Shown here: positions 49,501-60,179 of the stretch, in pieces
Position numbering within the stretch: the stretch's first letter is position 1
Layout of the letters: every line of letters starts with the position of its first letter
Source of the DNA: Acanthococcus lagerstroemiae
Lineage: Eukaryota > Arthropoda > Insecta > Hemiptera > Eriococcidae
DNA: 64,000 bases
Reading direction: 5' to 3'
Assembly: GCA_031841125.1 (NCBI GenBank)
Contig: CM063106.1
Coordinates: 15,066,001 to 15,130,000 of the forward strand
Made by a program: the position numbers and the translations under genes
Notes under the pieces: generated by a model
The model's input: only the letters and a program-made list of their open reading frames with translations
Told to the model about the DNA's origin: nothing
Database searches by the model: none

Positions 49501-52500
49501 AAATTTATTGAACTGAATACTGCCAACCTTGGATATTAAAAGAGCTTTTCCAGCTTCAGAACTATAATAATTAAATTTGAATAAAATTATGAAAGTGCAC
49601 AAATTTCAGTTTTTATTACTCCTTTAATTTTTGAGACAAGCAAAAGGCCGTGACAGTTTTCTTTCATAGTAGCTGAAGTGCACAGCCATCGTTGAAAAAA
49701 TGGCGTTTTTGGCGGTAAACTTTCTTTTTAAATTTTTTAAATTTTGTAAATTTATATTTCTCAAATTTTGTAATTCAATCTTGTCCATGATTACTTCTTT
49801 GCGACCGGATATGAAGAGTAACCAGCACATAGTACACTGAGGATGAAACAAAAGCTATTATCCCTGGTTGCCTATCTCTACGAAAATTGAGAGTTGTGCA
49901 CATCAAAAACTATACTAAAGTTTTATGACTGGAATTATGTTTGTAACTATAGTGTAGCCCCTTCAATATCAAAAGTAGGTGTTTCAGTTTTTTCGAAAAA
50001 ACATTTAAAAAATGAAAATTGAAAGTTAGTAGGTACCTATTATTAAGGCGGCTCTAAGGTGAGGTACAACGGACAGTCATTTTGATTGCAAGAAAAGCAT
50101 GTATACGATTTCTCATTCTCAACACGATTTTTGTTTATTTCTTGCAATCGAAATGGCTGTCTGGTATACCTCCCCTTAGAGCCGTATTCCTTGTATTAGA
50201 CCTGCAATGCAAGTTTGTCATTCTTAAACTTTTGAAGAATCATAGCCCCTTTAATCTTGAATGTAGGTCATACTTGCACATAACATGGGTTGTTCCTCTC
50301 TCCGAGTACACCATCATCCTGTACGGGCTTGGCATACAGCTGAAACACCCTGTACCAACTTGGACCCATTGTCGGAAGGAAATGGTTGGAATTGATTTCA
50401 GAAAACGGAATCTCAAAACCGTTAAGTAAATTTCAACGAAAATGTAAAAGACAAATTGACAGTTCAATATAGTTGGAGAAGCTGAAATAGGAACATTTTG
50501 AGAACCAGTGAAACAGCTTCAGCCTTCAAAGAACTCTGGAATTCGAATTGAGTGTGTAAACTTTCAGCATGGGTAGTTTTCGTTCGCCTTAAACGTGGAC
50601 AGTTTTCGTTAATTTTCTTGTGGTAAACGCGATTGTGATAGTAAAAGATCCAACTGTGGTATTTTTAAAAAGCCCGCGTAAGTGAATATGTGTTGAACCC
50701 CCCGTCGATGGAACGCTGCCTACGAATTCTTGTTCATGAATTGCGGTAAAACAACTTTGTAAGAAATGATTTGGAAAAGAAAAATTCAAACGGCAGATCT
50801 CCCCGTTTTGGCTCGTGAAGTTTAAATACCAGAAAAAGTTGAATACCTTTCCTCTCGAAATCCTACGTTATAACCGAGGATTTCGCCGTTACGTAAATCG
50901 GCTTGAGGGGGAGCCCACGTCACTACCAACTCGGTTGACGAAATCGCTTGTATTTGTATGTTCACTGGTGGGCCAGACGGTTTCTGAGGTTCGGTGGTGA
51001 CCACAATTTCTTCGCTCGGTTTACTCTGCCCGGCAGAACCCTCTGCCACCACACGAAATCGATACTGCGTCGCCGGTCGCAAGTCCTCAATCAATGTTCC
51101 GCGTAGTTGACTGCTCACTTCTGTATACAGCCAAGGATCTGCACAAATATTTGAAGTTTGTCGATTATACACGAAAATGCAGTGCGAACATTTCAAGTTC
51201 CAATTAGCCTTATCGATTCGCATTAAGAACCCGATTTTCGAATTTTTTGTGAATCGGTATAGACAACCATGACAGTATTGCCTTCGGGAATAACGTGAGT
51301 CTTTGTAAAGTTGTGAGGAAAAATGAAATAATACCTTCTGAACGCCTGTATTGTACAATGTACTTCGTTACCTCTCCTTCGTGACTCGAATGATGTTGCC
51401 ATTGAATATTTACTGCTTGACTGTTGACCATTACTGCCTTCAAATCAGTAGGACTCTCGGGAGGCTCTGTAAAATAAGGAATTCGTTTTATTTACGAGTC
51501 CAAGGTAAGAAATGCCTCTGTTTTTGAAGGATTATCATAGCGGCAGGTTAGGTTTGAGTAGTTGTGTTGGTGTTGTGATACATCTAAGGCGAGAGGGGGG
51601 GGGGAGACAGGGGGTTGTCTTAAACTTCAATATGCTCGTTTTCCCAGAAATGTGGCTAAAAGCTGAATTCTAAGTTTTTGGTGAGGGAAGCTGAAGCCCT
51701 TCGAAGATTTCTATTTCGGCCACTGTCTATCTTGATGATTGCAGCGTTTCCTGGAGACCTTGAATTGACCAATAGACAATTTGTAGTTGAGACAAATGCG
51801 GGAACTCCAAGGAAAAACTATGTTGGATGCAGGAATTTGCGGAAAATTGTCGAGAATGGGCCCCTAACTAATGTATTCGAAGTCCTGTTCAGGCGAGGGG
51901 GTCCAATCCTATCACGATAGTATTTCACATTTCCAGGTATCGCAAGAGAACTATAGTATGTGCGCAGGCGCGTAGACACCCGAAGTGGGTCAAACGTACC
52001 CTCTCCCCTCCGTGCATAAGAAATAGTTTTTCATAAATATTTTTTCCTCCGGGAAACTTTCGAGGAATGAGCATATTATTTCAGGTCTCATTTCTCCAAA
52101 AAATTCATTTTCAGACCCCTTCTTCCCTCTTCTCTAGAACCCCCGAACTTTGTATTCACAAAAATTGTTCTACACGAAATTACACATGAATATACTCGTA
52201 CTTCCTTGTTCTGTTTCCGTATTCCCTTCGAAAACATCATGAAAAGAGGGAGGGGGTAGTATGAAAGTTACCCTAGTTTTTAAATTTCTTTCTCACTTCA
52301 TGAAATTTTGAAAGCAAAATGGATCTAAATTTTACCTGATACTGTTTTCATACTACTGTTGCTTTCTATCTCTGCAATTTTTTCCTATCCAATTAACCCC
52401 CACCTCTGATATATCACACATGCGGAGTTGTATTTTTTTGTATTTCGATGTTTTGTAGAAGGGATTATTGTGGCAGAGGTCTTTGAGTTTATGAGCATAA

Positions 52501-55500
52501 AATGTATAACAAGATATTACAGATTGGTAGTTCAAAATCCTTTTTAATTTTAACGTCTGTTTGATTTTAAGTTGAAGAAAATCGTGGCTCTATGTTCTAA
52601 GAAGGGGGTTAGGCCAAAAATGTTACAAAATACAATATAGATGACAGATGCTTTAAATTCTGAGGTTTGCAAGGTTGGTGAATCACTCTTGATATTTTTC
52701 TGACTTGATTTTTATAACCTGGGGTGGAGCTAGCGAATCTTCGGCGAGGTCATATTTTAAAGCAAATTTTACTATTTAATCTGGGACCATCACAATAAAA
52801 AAATTGTTAATTCGTTACAGTTTTACACCACTGAGTCGGCATTTTCAATGCATCAGTCAGAAAAATTTATGTAATTTTTTTTTTCTTGTATGAAAAATGT
52901 TTACATTATCGAGATGGAGTTTTCAGTGTCAATCGACTATGCCAGGGGAGGGCGGTGTAAACTCAGGGAGCATAATTTTCCTATGTGCCTCCCCTCGATG
53001 TTTTTGCAGTTGAGTCGAAGCAGTGGCAGACGGTCGATCACGCCGTCTCCGGGATCGATCGTGACCACCCCGCGCCTCTCCTCCTCCCAGGCGTCGCACT
53101 CGAACAGCGTATGCCACGGCGTGTCCTCTTCTTTGCTTGCACAATGGGTGCACTCGGCGCTCCCCGCCAAACCCATCCGGTGCAGGTACGAGCCGAAATA
53201 ACCGTGTCCGCTCAAGACCTGAGTCAGGTGGAAGTTCAGGCTTCCGTGCTTCCTACCTAACCACAGGTCGAGCTCACCGATCAGCTCTCGGGTCCACTCG
53301 CCTTTCGAAGACTGGGCGAGCCTCTCCGTCCATCGCTGAAGCGTGGTCAGCTGAATGCCACGCTTCGCCCGGCGTGCCTCCAGCCGCGTCCTCGCCTTCT
53401 TCTGCGCCTTGTAGGACTGCGCCAGCTCGTCGACCTGCAGCTCAATGGGTGGAAGGCGCGCCAGCACGCCTACCGCCTCCGTTGACACGGTGCGATACGC
53501 GCTGACGCACCTTAGCGCGACTCTCCGCTGCACCTTCTCCAGCTCCACTCTCCGGTATGGGATCTGGACGGCGTCCGCGAATACCGGTGCGCCGTACATC
53601 AGGACCGACAGCACGACGTTCGCGTACAACCTCCGCTTCTGCTCCCGCGGGCCACCCAGGTTCGCCATCAGTCGCGACAGCTGCCCGGCGACCCGGTCCG
53701 CCTTCTCCGCCGCTCTCCGGAAGTGCTCGCGGAACGACAGCTTCCCGACCAACCACAGCCCCAGGTACTTCAGCGCCGGGCGTGGCGCGATCCTCTCGCC
53801 TTTCAGTACGAACGTTGGTTGGTCGTACTTGCGGCGCTTCGTGAACAGAACTGCCTCCGTCTTCTGCACCGCCAAGCACAATCCCGCCGACTCGATCCAT
53901 CCGGTCAGCAACTCCAACGCCCGGTGACTTTGGTCGCGACCTCCGCTGTTGTCGCGGCTTTGCACACCATCAGCGTGTCATCGGCATAACAGATGAGTTT
54001 CACGCCTGGTGGGACCGCCAGCCGCAGCAACCCGTTGAAGGCGACGTTCCACAGGATGGGTCCAAAGACCGACCCCTGAGGAACGCCACACGTCATCGCC
54101 CTCGTGACTGGTCCTGTCGCCGACTCCATCTCGATCCGACGCCCGCAGAAATAGCTCCAGATAATCCGCACGAGGTAGCCCGGCACCCGCGCTTCCTCCA
54201 ACGCCGACACCACACATGAGTACGGTATCGAGTTGAAGGCGTTGCGAATGTCGAGACTGACCGCCGCACAGAACTCTCCGTCGCGTATCGCCTTCGCCGC
54301 CATCGCCTTCAGCCTGAGTGCTGCATCCGCTGTCGAACGGCCGGTCCTGAAGCCGTACTGGCTGTTCGAGATCGTCCTCCGCCTCTCCAGGTGCGCCTCC
54401 AGCCTATCTACGATCGTCCGCTCGAACACCTTCCCCACGGTGTCGAGCAAGCAGATTGGCCGGTATGATGATGGCTGCCCGTCTGGCTTCCCTAGCTCTA
54501 CGTACAGGCTGTGTCAAATTGTAGTATTTTTTGAAACCCCCGCTCTATGACTTTTCGGGGTGGATACGAAAATATCGTAAAGGACATTTCTACGGAGAAT
54601 TCAATTTTTATTCGAAAATATTTTTCATATGACCTATACTGCAACTCTTGAAATTGTTATAAAATACTAATTTTGGGGTATTTGAACCAGACATATACAT
54701 TGGCGATACGGTGGACTTTTTGCGGCAGCTGAGTCCCGCGTGTAACCCTCTCCCCTTTCTGTTGTCACAATTTTTAGTTAAATCTACTGAGACCATCGGT
54801 ATCACCTACTGTGAACACGCTCACGGACACTCGACTTCGTTATTTTGCTGTGATATGTTTTACCTTGCACGTGTAGGTTGACCAGCTGTTGTTCTTTGCC
54901 GTACAAATTGCTGGCTTGGCAGAAATATGCTCCGGCATCACTGCTTTCCGCGCCCAAAATTTGCATTTCTGCTAAAACGCCGTCAGTAGTAGCATCCTGT
55001 CTTACAGTTATCCTGAAAATTGTATTCAGATTTGTCATGAGGCATTCGGCACTCATTCTCCACCTGAGCGTGTCAAATTTTTAGATGATAACTTGAGGTT
55101 TCGTGTCCCGTTTTCGTACCTATAGTTACTGGTAGTTGACAGTTCTGCTTTTCCATTTCGAATCCACTTCACTGTGATAGGTTTGTCTCCGTTGACGTTG
55201 CACTGCAGAGTGGCCGTATCTCCTCGTTTTACTGAGACAGTTCTTGACGGAGCAGCGAAAAATGGAGAAGCTGTAACAATTTAAATTGATCATGAAAGCA
55301 AATAATGTAGAAATAGACTCAGTTTATTCATTCTAGAGATAGGACATCAAGCATTTTTTTGGATATCCATATACATATATCAATATCAGAACCAAAAATA
55401 TCGATAATATCAATATCAAAATCAGACAAAAAAGTAACATTTTTTGCTATTTTCTTTTGGGAAATATAATAAGACACGACAGGAAAAAAGGGTTGCACGA

Positions 55501-58500
55501 CAGGACTTTCGCATACTAAATAGGGGTATATAACTATAACATTAACAACAACTAAGTATTTCATCAGTAAGAACGGCAAAAAAAAAAATCTCGAATGACT
55601 TTTATTTTAAAAGACAATTCATTACATTCCTCGCCAATAATATTTTTTCTTGACTGCATCGACTATCCGTATAATATTATGTGGCGACGGTTCATAGTCC
55701 AATAAAATTAGCACAAAACTGAGCTCAATTAAACAAAAAGTAGTACAGAAATTATATTTGGCAGAAATGTTCGGGACCCCATCCCGATGAGTATACAAAA
55801 AGTCCCTGCCCCTCCGACCCGGGATTTCGGTGCCACAGGGGGTAGAAGGTCATAAAATTTGGTTTTTGACCCATAACTCGCTTCGTATCAAATTTATTGA
55901 AAGAATACCTCAGTATAAAATTAAAATAAATAAAATTTCCCATAATTTACGTTCTTACTTATTCTCTGTATCATCAACGGCTAACCAGTTATAAAGCGCT
56001 GAAAATGTTTTTCATTTATTCATAGTTTTCACTTAAATTGACGACCACACAAAAAGTCGCTTATAACATTTCAGCAATGCATTGTATATTATTGTCGTGC
56101 ATCATATTTCGTGTACTTAGTTTAATTCATCCCCATTTCTTTTTTCGTCGGGCATTCATTGTTTTATTATTTACTGCAGAAATTGTCGTTGGACCCATTA
56201 AATTGTCGTATTTGCATTTGTTCATGTCGATGTATCCCTTTGTTTTGTCGGGCCATGAAATCAGACCCTTCTGTTTTTCTTTCATTTTTGAACGCTTTTT
56301 TTTTCTTCTTCTTCTAAAATATCTTTATTTTTTTCAAAGCCTAATAAATTGCTTCTTAAAACCAGAAAAAAACAACAAAATTTTGGAAAATTTTCGAAGA
56401 AACTTACTAATTCTTCCTTTTTAATAGCATGCGTAATAATAGTAACGAAAAATACGAAAACACGAGTATATAACTCGTTCAACAATCACTAATTAAATGT
56501 GCTCGAAAATTGCATATTGCATAATGAATTACAATTATAATTACCTTACGAATTAGAATTTTCTGGAGGGACTGAGGGACTTCAAGTTCTGAAGTTCAGT
56601 TTGAGATTTTATATTTCTTTATTGGTCCTCAAAGTAAACTTTAATGACGGCATCAATAAACCTAAACTACACTAGCGTTATTTTATGTAACCTAGATTTC
56701 AAACATTGATATTTTTTGAGATATCGATATTATCAGTATCATTTGATATTTTTCCCATCTCTAATTCATTCCCAGAAATTTTATCGGTGAATTGAAACAT
56801 AGCCGCCGCCCAAATTGATTTTGTAACTTTATCTGTTTTGCAATAGGTATTATTTGAAAGGGAACCAATAATTGAAGCGGCGGTTTGGGTTCTTTTTCCT
56901 GGACATTTCCAATGTCCTACATGATAGATACATACGTGTGTGAACTTTCTTGAAGGTCTAAAATTATTTTGCTCATTCAGAACCAAAAATTATGTGAATT
57001 TCAGTATCTCAACCAGAGAATGGTTAGACGTTGAACACTTCCCTATAAAATTTTGTACGAAGTGAAATTTATTTTATGAAAATCATGTTCAACTACTTTC
57101 CATGATCCTTAATTTTTTTTCTGTGTGGTTACGACAACTGTCATCCTGCATCTCCTTCTGATCGGTATGCGCCACAGTTAGGGGAATATATGGCCAAAAT
57201 GTTACTGAAACCGAATTTAACGACCTTTGGAGCCAATTATTGAACTTTACAAAATCCTAGAACCTCCTACCCTCATTGCATGGATCTCAATTTCTAATAT
57301 ATGGGGAGTGATATAGGGGAGATAAGCCTGGAGGAGGAAGGGATGCCTGATATCCTAGAAGATGAGGTAGGGTAAGCTCTTGTCACAGCAAAAATGGGAA
57401 AGGTAGGAGAACCTGATAAAATAGATGAAATACTGAAGATCTTGGCTAGAGCTCTTGCACCCTTCATGGCCAGGTTGTTCACCAGATTCGTTAGGTCGGC
57501 ATTTACTCCAAGGCTATGACACGTATCGAAAATAATACTGCTACATAAAAAATAGGATAGGAGTGATTTGAATAATTATAGATCAATAATTAGCCTTTCC
57601 TCGAACATAAGAAAATTTTTTGAAAAAAATAATAAAAAATCGAATCGGATGAGAACCAACCAATGGAGCAGGCAAGGTTCAGAAGGGGATGTTCAACCAC
57701 TGACCACATTTTCGCATTAAACCAAATTCCGGAGAAAACTAGGGAATGTAATATGCCCATAGGACTCATGTTCATTGACAAAAACAAAGCATTTGACTTG
57801 GTACACCACTGGGCAGTGTGAGAAGCTTCGGTCAAACAGGGAGTAAGGGAGTAGGAAGGGACATAGTGGGGGTCTTGAAAGCGCATGTGCGTTTGGACAG
57901 AGCAGGGGAGACTTGTGCCATTAAAAAAGGGGTAGAACAGGGGGATCCACTATTCCCGAATCTGTTTAATGCAGTACTGGAGGAGATTTTAGGAAACTAA
58001 ATTGGGTGAGAATTAATGGTCAACGGCTGAACAATTTGCGTTTTGCCGACAATATAGTTCTGTTGAGTAACGATCTGGAAGAGCTAAAGGTCATGACGGA
58101 GGAGCTTAGCATAGCAAGTGAGGAAGTGGGACTGACATCGAGCCCCTCCAAGACCAAAATGATGAATAATATAAAGGGAGATGGAATCAAGGTTAGGAAG
58201 AAGAAATAGAAATGGTCAGAGTACAATTACCTTGGTCAAATGGTGGCTATAGAGGGTAGGGAAAAATTGTAGTTGAGGGCGAGGACGGCGAAGGCATGGA
58301 AAAACTTCTGGAACTTATCCCTGAAAACAAAAAAGTTAAAATCCTGGAGCAATGTGTGTTACCTACCCTCACCTATGGAGCCCAAACGTGGTTGCTAACA
58401 AAAGTTCAGAACAAGAGCATCAGAGTAACGTTTTATGAGATGCTACGAAGTATTCGTATCATGGAAATTAGGGTTAAAGACAAAATACAGTTCGAAAAAA

Positions 58501-59542
58501 TTGCGAACACCACGGGGCCAATAGATATTGGCTGGAGAATCACAAAATTAAAGCTGAAGTACGCCGGGCTCATAGTTAGGGGCGATTAGAAATGGGGAAA
58601 ATTAGTTGAGGAGTGATCACCCAGAGAGCGGAAGCGGAAGAGGGGAAGACCGCCAACAAGATGGCGAGATGAATTGGTAAAATCATTTGAGATACTTTGG
58701 TGTAGGATCGGAACAGATAAGGTGGCGGAGAAGAACGGTGGATGCCTATTCCGAAATATGGGTGCGTTCAGCGACATGACTCCCCCACACACACACATAC
58801 ACATTGAGGGGGTCACTGTATCGTACGAACAAAGGCTTGTAAATAAAATAAATATATAAATAAATAAAATACTAGACGACATGAGAGTAAAGTGACAAAA
58901 TATTCTGAGCGTCATTACTTTTTGGTTACTCGACATATCATCTCACTCGATTCTCAATATCACCGTTATAGTACCTTCAACTTTGAAAGTGTAAAAATTA
59001 CATAAATTATCAAACAGAAAGCTATTAGCAATTAGTTTTTATATTTCTAGCCTTTTCGTCTCTTTTTGGTGCAAGTACCCTCTTGCAATGGTAGCTGATA
59101 ACTTGTTACATGTCTGCTCTAAGTTACTGGACCTTTACACCACTATTACAATATTAGACTTACATCTGACTTTGACTTGTATCACTTTGCCGATCGCGTT
59201 TCCGATGCCGTTTGAAGCTTGGCATAGATAAAATCCTTCCATATTTTCTTTGACGTTTTGCATCAGCAGTGAGCCATTGCTGAGGATACGGGCGTTGGAG
59301 CTCTCGCGAATTTCACTGTAGTCTCCGGACTTGTCACCTGCCACAATAATACGGAAGGATTGAGATGAAGAAAGGATACTCTACATGAGAGAACAGATAT
59401 TACTTTGTCGAGTCGAGCTTACCGATAGCTTTTTTCCATAATAAAATTGGAGTCGGGACGCCCTCCGCCTGACAGTCAATAATGGCGTGTTTATTTCGTT
59501 CCACGTTCACGTCTGTTGGCTCTACTATCCATCTAGGTGGAA
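37231..59542 (-). CDS. Dscam-family cell-adhesion receptor, C-terminal two thirds (partial)
   Basis: Twenty-one exons on the minus strand join in phase to about 1,149 residues ending in TGA at 37231. Domain order is Ig8, Ig9, FN1-FN4, Ig10, FN5, FN6, membrane helix, cytoplasmic tail. An Ig domain between FN4 and FN5 is the signature of Dscam. The family mediates homophilic neuronal recognition and self-avoidance, and in arthropods some members also act in haemocytes. Ig1-Ig7 and the signal peptide are missing and should lie past position 64000. Each exon in the window is single; no mutually exclusive exon array is visible here. I cannot say which insect Dscam paralogue this is. The C-terminus YSIAV could be a class II PDZ ligand. 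Confidence 0.93.
37700..39070. repeat. Diverged tandem-like repeats in the last Dscam intron
   Basis: Similar segments recur, for example GTAGCTGATTTCAAATGTTTCATCAG near 38311 and GATAGCTAATTACATATG near 38712, with a weaker relative near 38575. Several stretches mention CGAGTCC/CGACTC in like contexts. Unit length is uncertain (about 135-400 bases). It appears non-coding. Confidence 0.3.
40709..40852 (-). CDS. Dscam transmembrane exon
   Basis: The exon encodes a proline-rich juxtamembrane start (IPPPESVKRGE) and a hydrophobic helix, VVPTLITAVFTAIIVVILVL, ending LLCWRN as a stop-transfer-like edge. The intron just upstream, on the minus strand, carries a small inverted-repeat element (40921-41102). 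Confidence 0.9.
40921..41102. mobile_element. Small MITE in a Dscam intron
   Basis: ACTTTTTCGACACAAC at 40921 is roughly complemented by GTCGTGTCAGAAAGT ending at 41102. The body is rich in ATCGA/TCGAT. Related sequence occurs at about 47845-48010, including GATCGAATTGTGCACCAA and TGTGTCGAGAAAGTG. Confidence 0.45.
41164..41904 (-). CDS. Dscam FN5 and FN6 exons
   Basis: Exons 41723-41904, 41396-41645 and 41164-41307. FN5 starts PPSAPLLYISSS with LFHWKITDTGDSP and continues GSTYQVNMIAANKLGSSKPS. FN6 follows with VLLNLHIWPDNGCPILYYV and PATEYHIQVEGHNTAGYS. The first junction is phase 0 (LK/GL). Confidence 0.87.
41987..42256 (-). CDS. Dscam Ig10 exon
   Basis: One 270-base exon encodes a complete I-set Ig domain: VTLSCSAFGVPAPRLQWLKG carries the first cysteine and tryptophan, and ADSHNYTCSAQNKLG the second cysteine. 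An Ig domain placed between fibronectin repeats 4 and 5 is the best single sign that this is Dscam. Confidence 0.9.
42448..42966 (-). CDS. Dscam FN4 domain exons
   Basis: Exons 42849-42966 and 42448-42626. They read APGPPEDLKVFPTSQQSLLV and SWLPPAEPNG, then VEYQFWITAVTRVGEGQSS. The FN4 domain leads directly into Ig10 with IPARI. Confidence 0.87.
43305..44038 (+). mobile_element. Second tRNA-derived SINE, interrupted
   Basis: The tRNA-like head (43305-43372: GTTGGCCGAGTGGATAGCGC and GGGTCCGATCCCACC) and the 3' body (43921-44038, with TCTGAGGTAATGCTCGAAG) are split by a 533-bp insertion. The body matches the SINE at 35518, but the head differs from that one's Met-like head. AAACCCA flanks the SINE on both sides (43298-43304 and 44039-44045). 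It lies about 55 bases from the Dscam exon at 44101. Confidence 0.7.
43388..43920. mobile_element. Nested element with complementary C-run and G-run ends
   Basis: GGTTTTTCGG is duplicated exactly on both sides (43378-43387 and 43921-43930). The ends read GGTGTATTTCTACCCCC and GGGGGTGGAAATACAGCC, so the C run near 43401 pairs with the G run near 43900. Inside, a unit of about 75 bases starting GGGTTGGAATTAGCGGCACA occurs twice (about 43426 and 43573). It interrupts the SINE. Confidence 0.7.
44101..45327 (-). CDS. Dscam FN3 domain exons
   Basis: Exons 45187-45327 and 44101-44256. They read PSLPPTNVLCTALSSQSL and VTWQLPPVQTCNGVLQGY, then LTNLHRFTNYSIEVLAYTK and GDGVFSKP. These are the conserved W, L and Y core positions of a fibronectin type III fold. 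The intron between them contains a deleted pogo-like element (44331-45163). Confidence 0.87.
44331..45163 (+). mobile_element. Deleted pogo-like DNA transposon, C-terminal module
   Basis: TA-flanked ends: AAGGAAGAGGTACAAATATG at the left, with complement CATATTTGTACTTTTTCC at the right. A remaining ORF (about 44727-44852) reads MSRTKLKDYNKKFKKFLDRP and WIECVICQYCAYAACSGL, like the PHD-type cysteine segment that ends some insect pogo/jerky-type transposases. Most of the DDE domain is gone. Confidence 0.55.
45616..46582 (+). mobile_element. Deleted pogo-like DNA transposon, second derivative
   Basis: TA-flanked ends: GTCGAGAGGTGTGTACCCTGAC on the left and GTCAAGGTACACGCCTCTCCCC on the right. 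Variants of TGT(A/G)CCATGACACAC recur inside near 45643, 45990 and 46011, possibly transposase sites. The ORF at 46032-46268 reads KYFIGQIEAKE and IKFLRKKPKAFHFLNVDD, similar in style to the C-terminus of jerky/pogo-type proteins. A 33-base unit occurs three times just after it (46264-46350). The DDE catalytic core is absent. Confidence 0.55.
47200..47650. repeat. Diverged ~175-bp tandem repeat in a Dscam intron
   Basis: Similar units start near 47205, 47385 and 47555. They share TCCGAAATCGG, AAATTTTGCAGTCGAGTCTG-like sequence and TTCGNAGGGTTA-like edges. Both-strand frames here are chance. It may be a small satellite cluster. Confidence 0.4.
49009..51466 (-). CDS. Dscam FN1 and FN2 exons
   Basis: Exons 51335-51466, 50847-51138 and 49009-49184. 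FN1 starts SPTDLKAV with the core tryptophan in NIQWQHH and tyrosine in TQYRFRVVAEG. FN2 starts SGPPVNIQIQ with VVTWAPPQ and ends YTKYLVIVQAFNQVGEG. The middle exon spans the FN1-FN2 boundary, a phase pattern usual for Dscam. The donor of the middle exon is GTATTC after AAAG. Confidence 0.87.
49281..50352. mobile_element. Long-TIR element in a Dscam intron
   Basis: TA-flanked ends CAAGGTGTTCCACTTTAATA and its partner, which complemented reads CAGGGTGTTTCAGCTGTATG. The inverted similarity continues about 115 bases on each side, through GTGCAAGTATGA near 49360 and its complement near 50270. No transposase is seen. A smaller hairpin element sits at 50049-50184. Confidence 0.6.
50049..50184. mobile_element. 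Hairpin MITE nested in the 49281 element
   Basis: CGGCTCTAAGGTGAGGTA at 50049 and onward to GATTGCAAGAAA is complemented at 50137-50184 (TTTCTTGCAATC through CTTAGAGCCG). The arms are about 48 bases with about 40 bases of loop. Confidence 0.65.
51480..52870. other. Dscam intron between Ig9 and FN1, left part
   Basis: AT-rich intron sequence with a G run near 51597. The open frame at 51678-51920 has no recognisable domain. Nothing else is seen before the LINE. Confidence 0.4.
52877..54512 (-). mobile_element. R1-type LINE, 5'-truncated, reverse transcriptase
   Basis: GC-rich, unlike its AT-rich surroundings. From about 54510 the minus strand reads LGKPDGQPSSYRPICLLDTV, then VSLDIRNAFNSIPY (first catalytic Asp), TCGVPQGSVFGPILWNV and CYADDTLMV (YADD). 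A frameshift near 53930 is followed by the thumb and C-terminal part (53965-52937), with VLSGHGYFGSYLHRMGL and a CTHC...HTLFEC zinc knuckle. This order fits the R1 group. A short A-rich tail (plus-strand T run near 52877) ends it. The endonuclease half is missing. One visible frameshift suggests a fairly recent insertion. It lies in the same strand sense as Dscam. Confidence 0.85.
54864..55270 (-). CDS. Dscam Ig9 exons
   Basis: Exons 55120-55270 and 54864-55012. Landmarks are TLQCNVNGDKPITVKWIRNG (first cysteine and core tryptophan) and SSDAGAYFCQASNLYGKEQ (the DxGxYxC signature). The domain ends in NLHVQ and leads into FN1 with EPPESP. The flanking introns hold a LINE on each side. Confidence 0.88.
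55327..56772. mobile_element. Possible inverted-repeat element with ATCGATAT ends
   Basis: TTCATTCTAGAGATAGGA near 55327 resembles the complement of TCCCATCTCTAATTCATTCC near 56755-56775. Just inside both are AT-rich runs with ATATCGATA-type motifs. No coding remnant is recognised. The boundaries and class are uncertain. Confidence 0.3.
57290..58868 (+). mobile_element. LINE reverse-transcriptase remnant (RTE/CR1-like)
   Basis: Broken frames read DRSDLNNYRSI (57561), a decayed stretch that once read FIDKNKAFDLVHH (57770), AIKKGVEQGDPLFPNLFNAV, then INGQRLNNLRFADNIVLLSN (58006-58080, FADN for FADD) and TYGAQTWLLTKVQNKSIRV and WRITKLKLKYAGLIVRGD (58370-58590). An AAATA microsatellite ends it near 58868, as in RTE elements. 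Many stops and shifts show it is dead. Antisense to Dscam, within its intron between Ig8 and Ig9. Confidence 0.8.
59164..59542 (-). CDS. Dscam Ig8 exons
   Basis: Exons 59423-59542 and 59164-59337. The first reads PPRWIVEPTDVNVERNKHA with the first Ig cysteine in IIDCQAEG and tryptophan in LLWKKAIG. The second supplies GFYLCQASNGIGNAIGK with the partner cysteine. PPRW plus WKKA is typical of the Dscam domain directly after the Ig7 that is alternatively spliced in Dscam1. Upstream of 59542 to the window end I find no further Ig exon. Confidence 0.88.
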
Positions 59543-60179
59543 CTGCGCAAATGAAACATCAACGTATTAGACGCCCGTACAGACAAAAATAGTCGCCGTA
59601 AAATAAAGGATAGAAGAAAAATGAAAATTCAAACTACCTATACAAGATTAAAAAAAGGGAAAAAAATAGAAAGAAGATAAACAAAATTGAAACATTTAAG
59701 CGTCATGCATAAACTGGAGGAAATTTGAACTTGTTCTAAGAACAAATCAAGAGAAATAAATTATCGTATTACAGACAAAAATTATTTTTGTAGGCCCTTC
59801 TGTTACGAATATAAAGAAATATTTGAAAATGGGTAGCATGTTATAATTATCTGAAGCAGAAATAAGTTTAGTGACCTTAAATATTTACTAATTGTACACG
59901 TTTTCCAATGTTTTTGAATATTATAGTGGTCAACTATTGATTTTCAGTTGACTTGCCTTCTATTTAGGCTATAAATATTGAAAAAAAAAAAACATCTGCA
60001 AAGCTTGAGTAAAATCAGTGAGGAGTAATCTGCGTCTCAAAGGAGTTGAAATTATTATAAGAATTAACATACATTTTTGGAAATAATTTTATCTTCAGTC
60101 GAGGGGGAGTCTTTCCTGTGTGAGTCTTAAAATATAATTTTCTCTCAACTTGAAGGGCTTAGGGTTGATATAGTATATT
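59543..60179. other. Dscam upstream intron, no exon seen
   Basis: AT-rich sequence after the Ig8 acceptor, with an A run near 59984. No Ig exon, alternative-exon array or other gene is recognised up to the window end apart from the elements listed. Confidence 0.45.

Noticed and set aside
52985..53989. Several GC-rich frames on the plus strand and in other minus-strand frames
   Set aside because: Shadows of the R1-type reverse transcriptase; Arg/Pro/Ser-rich and out of frame with it.
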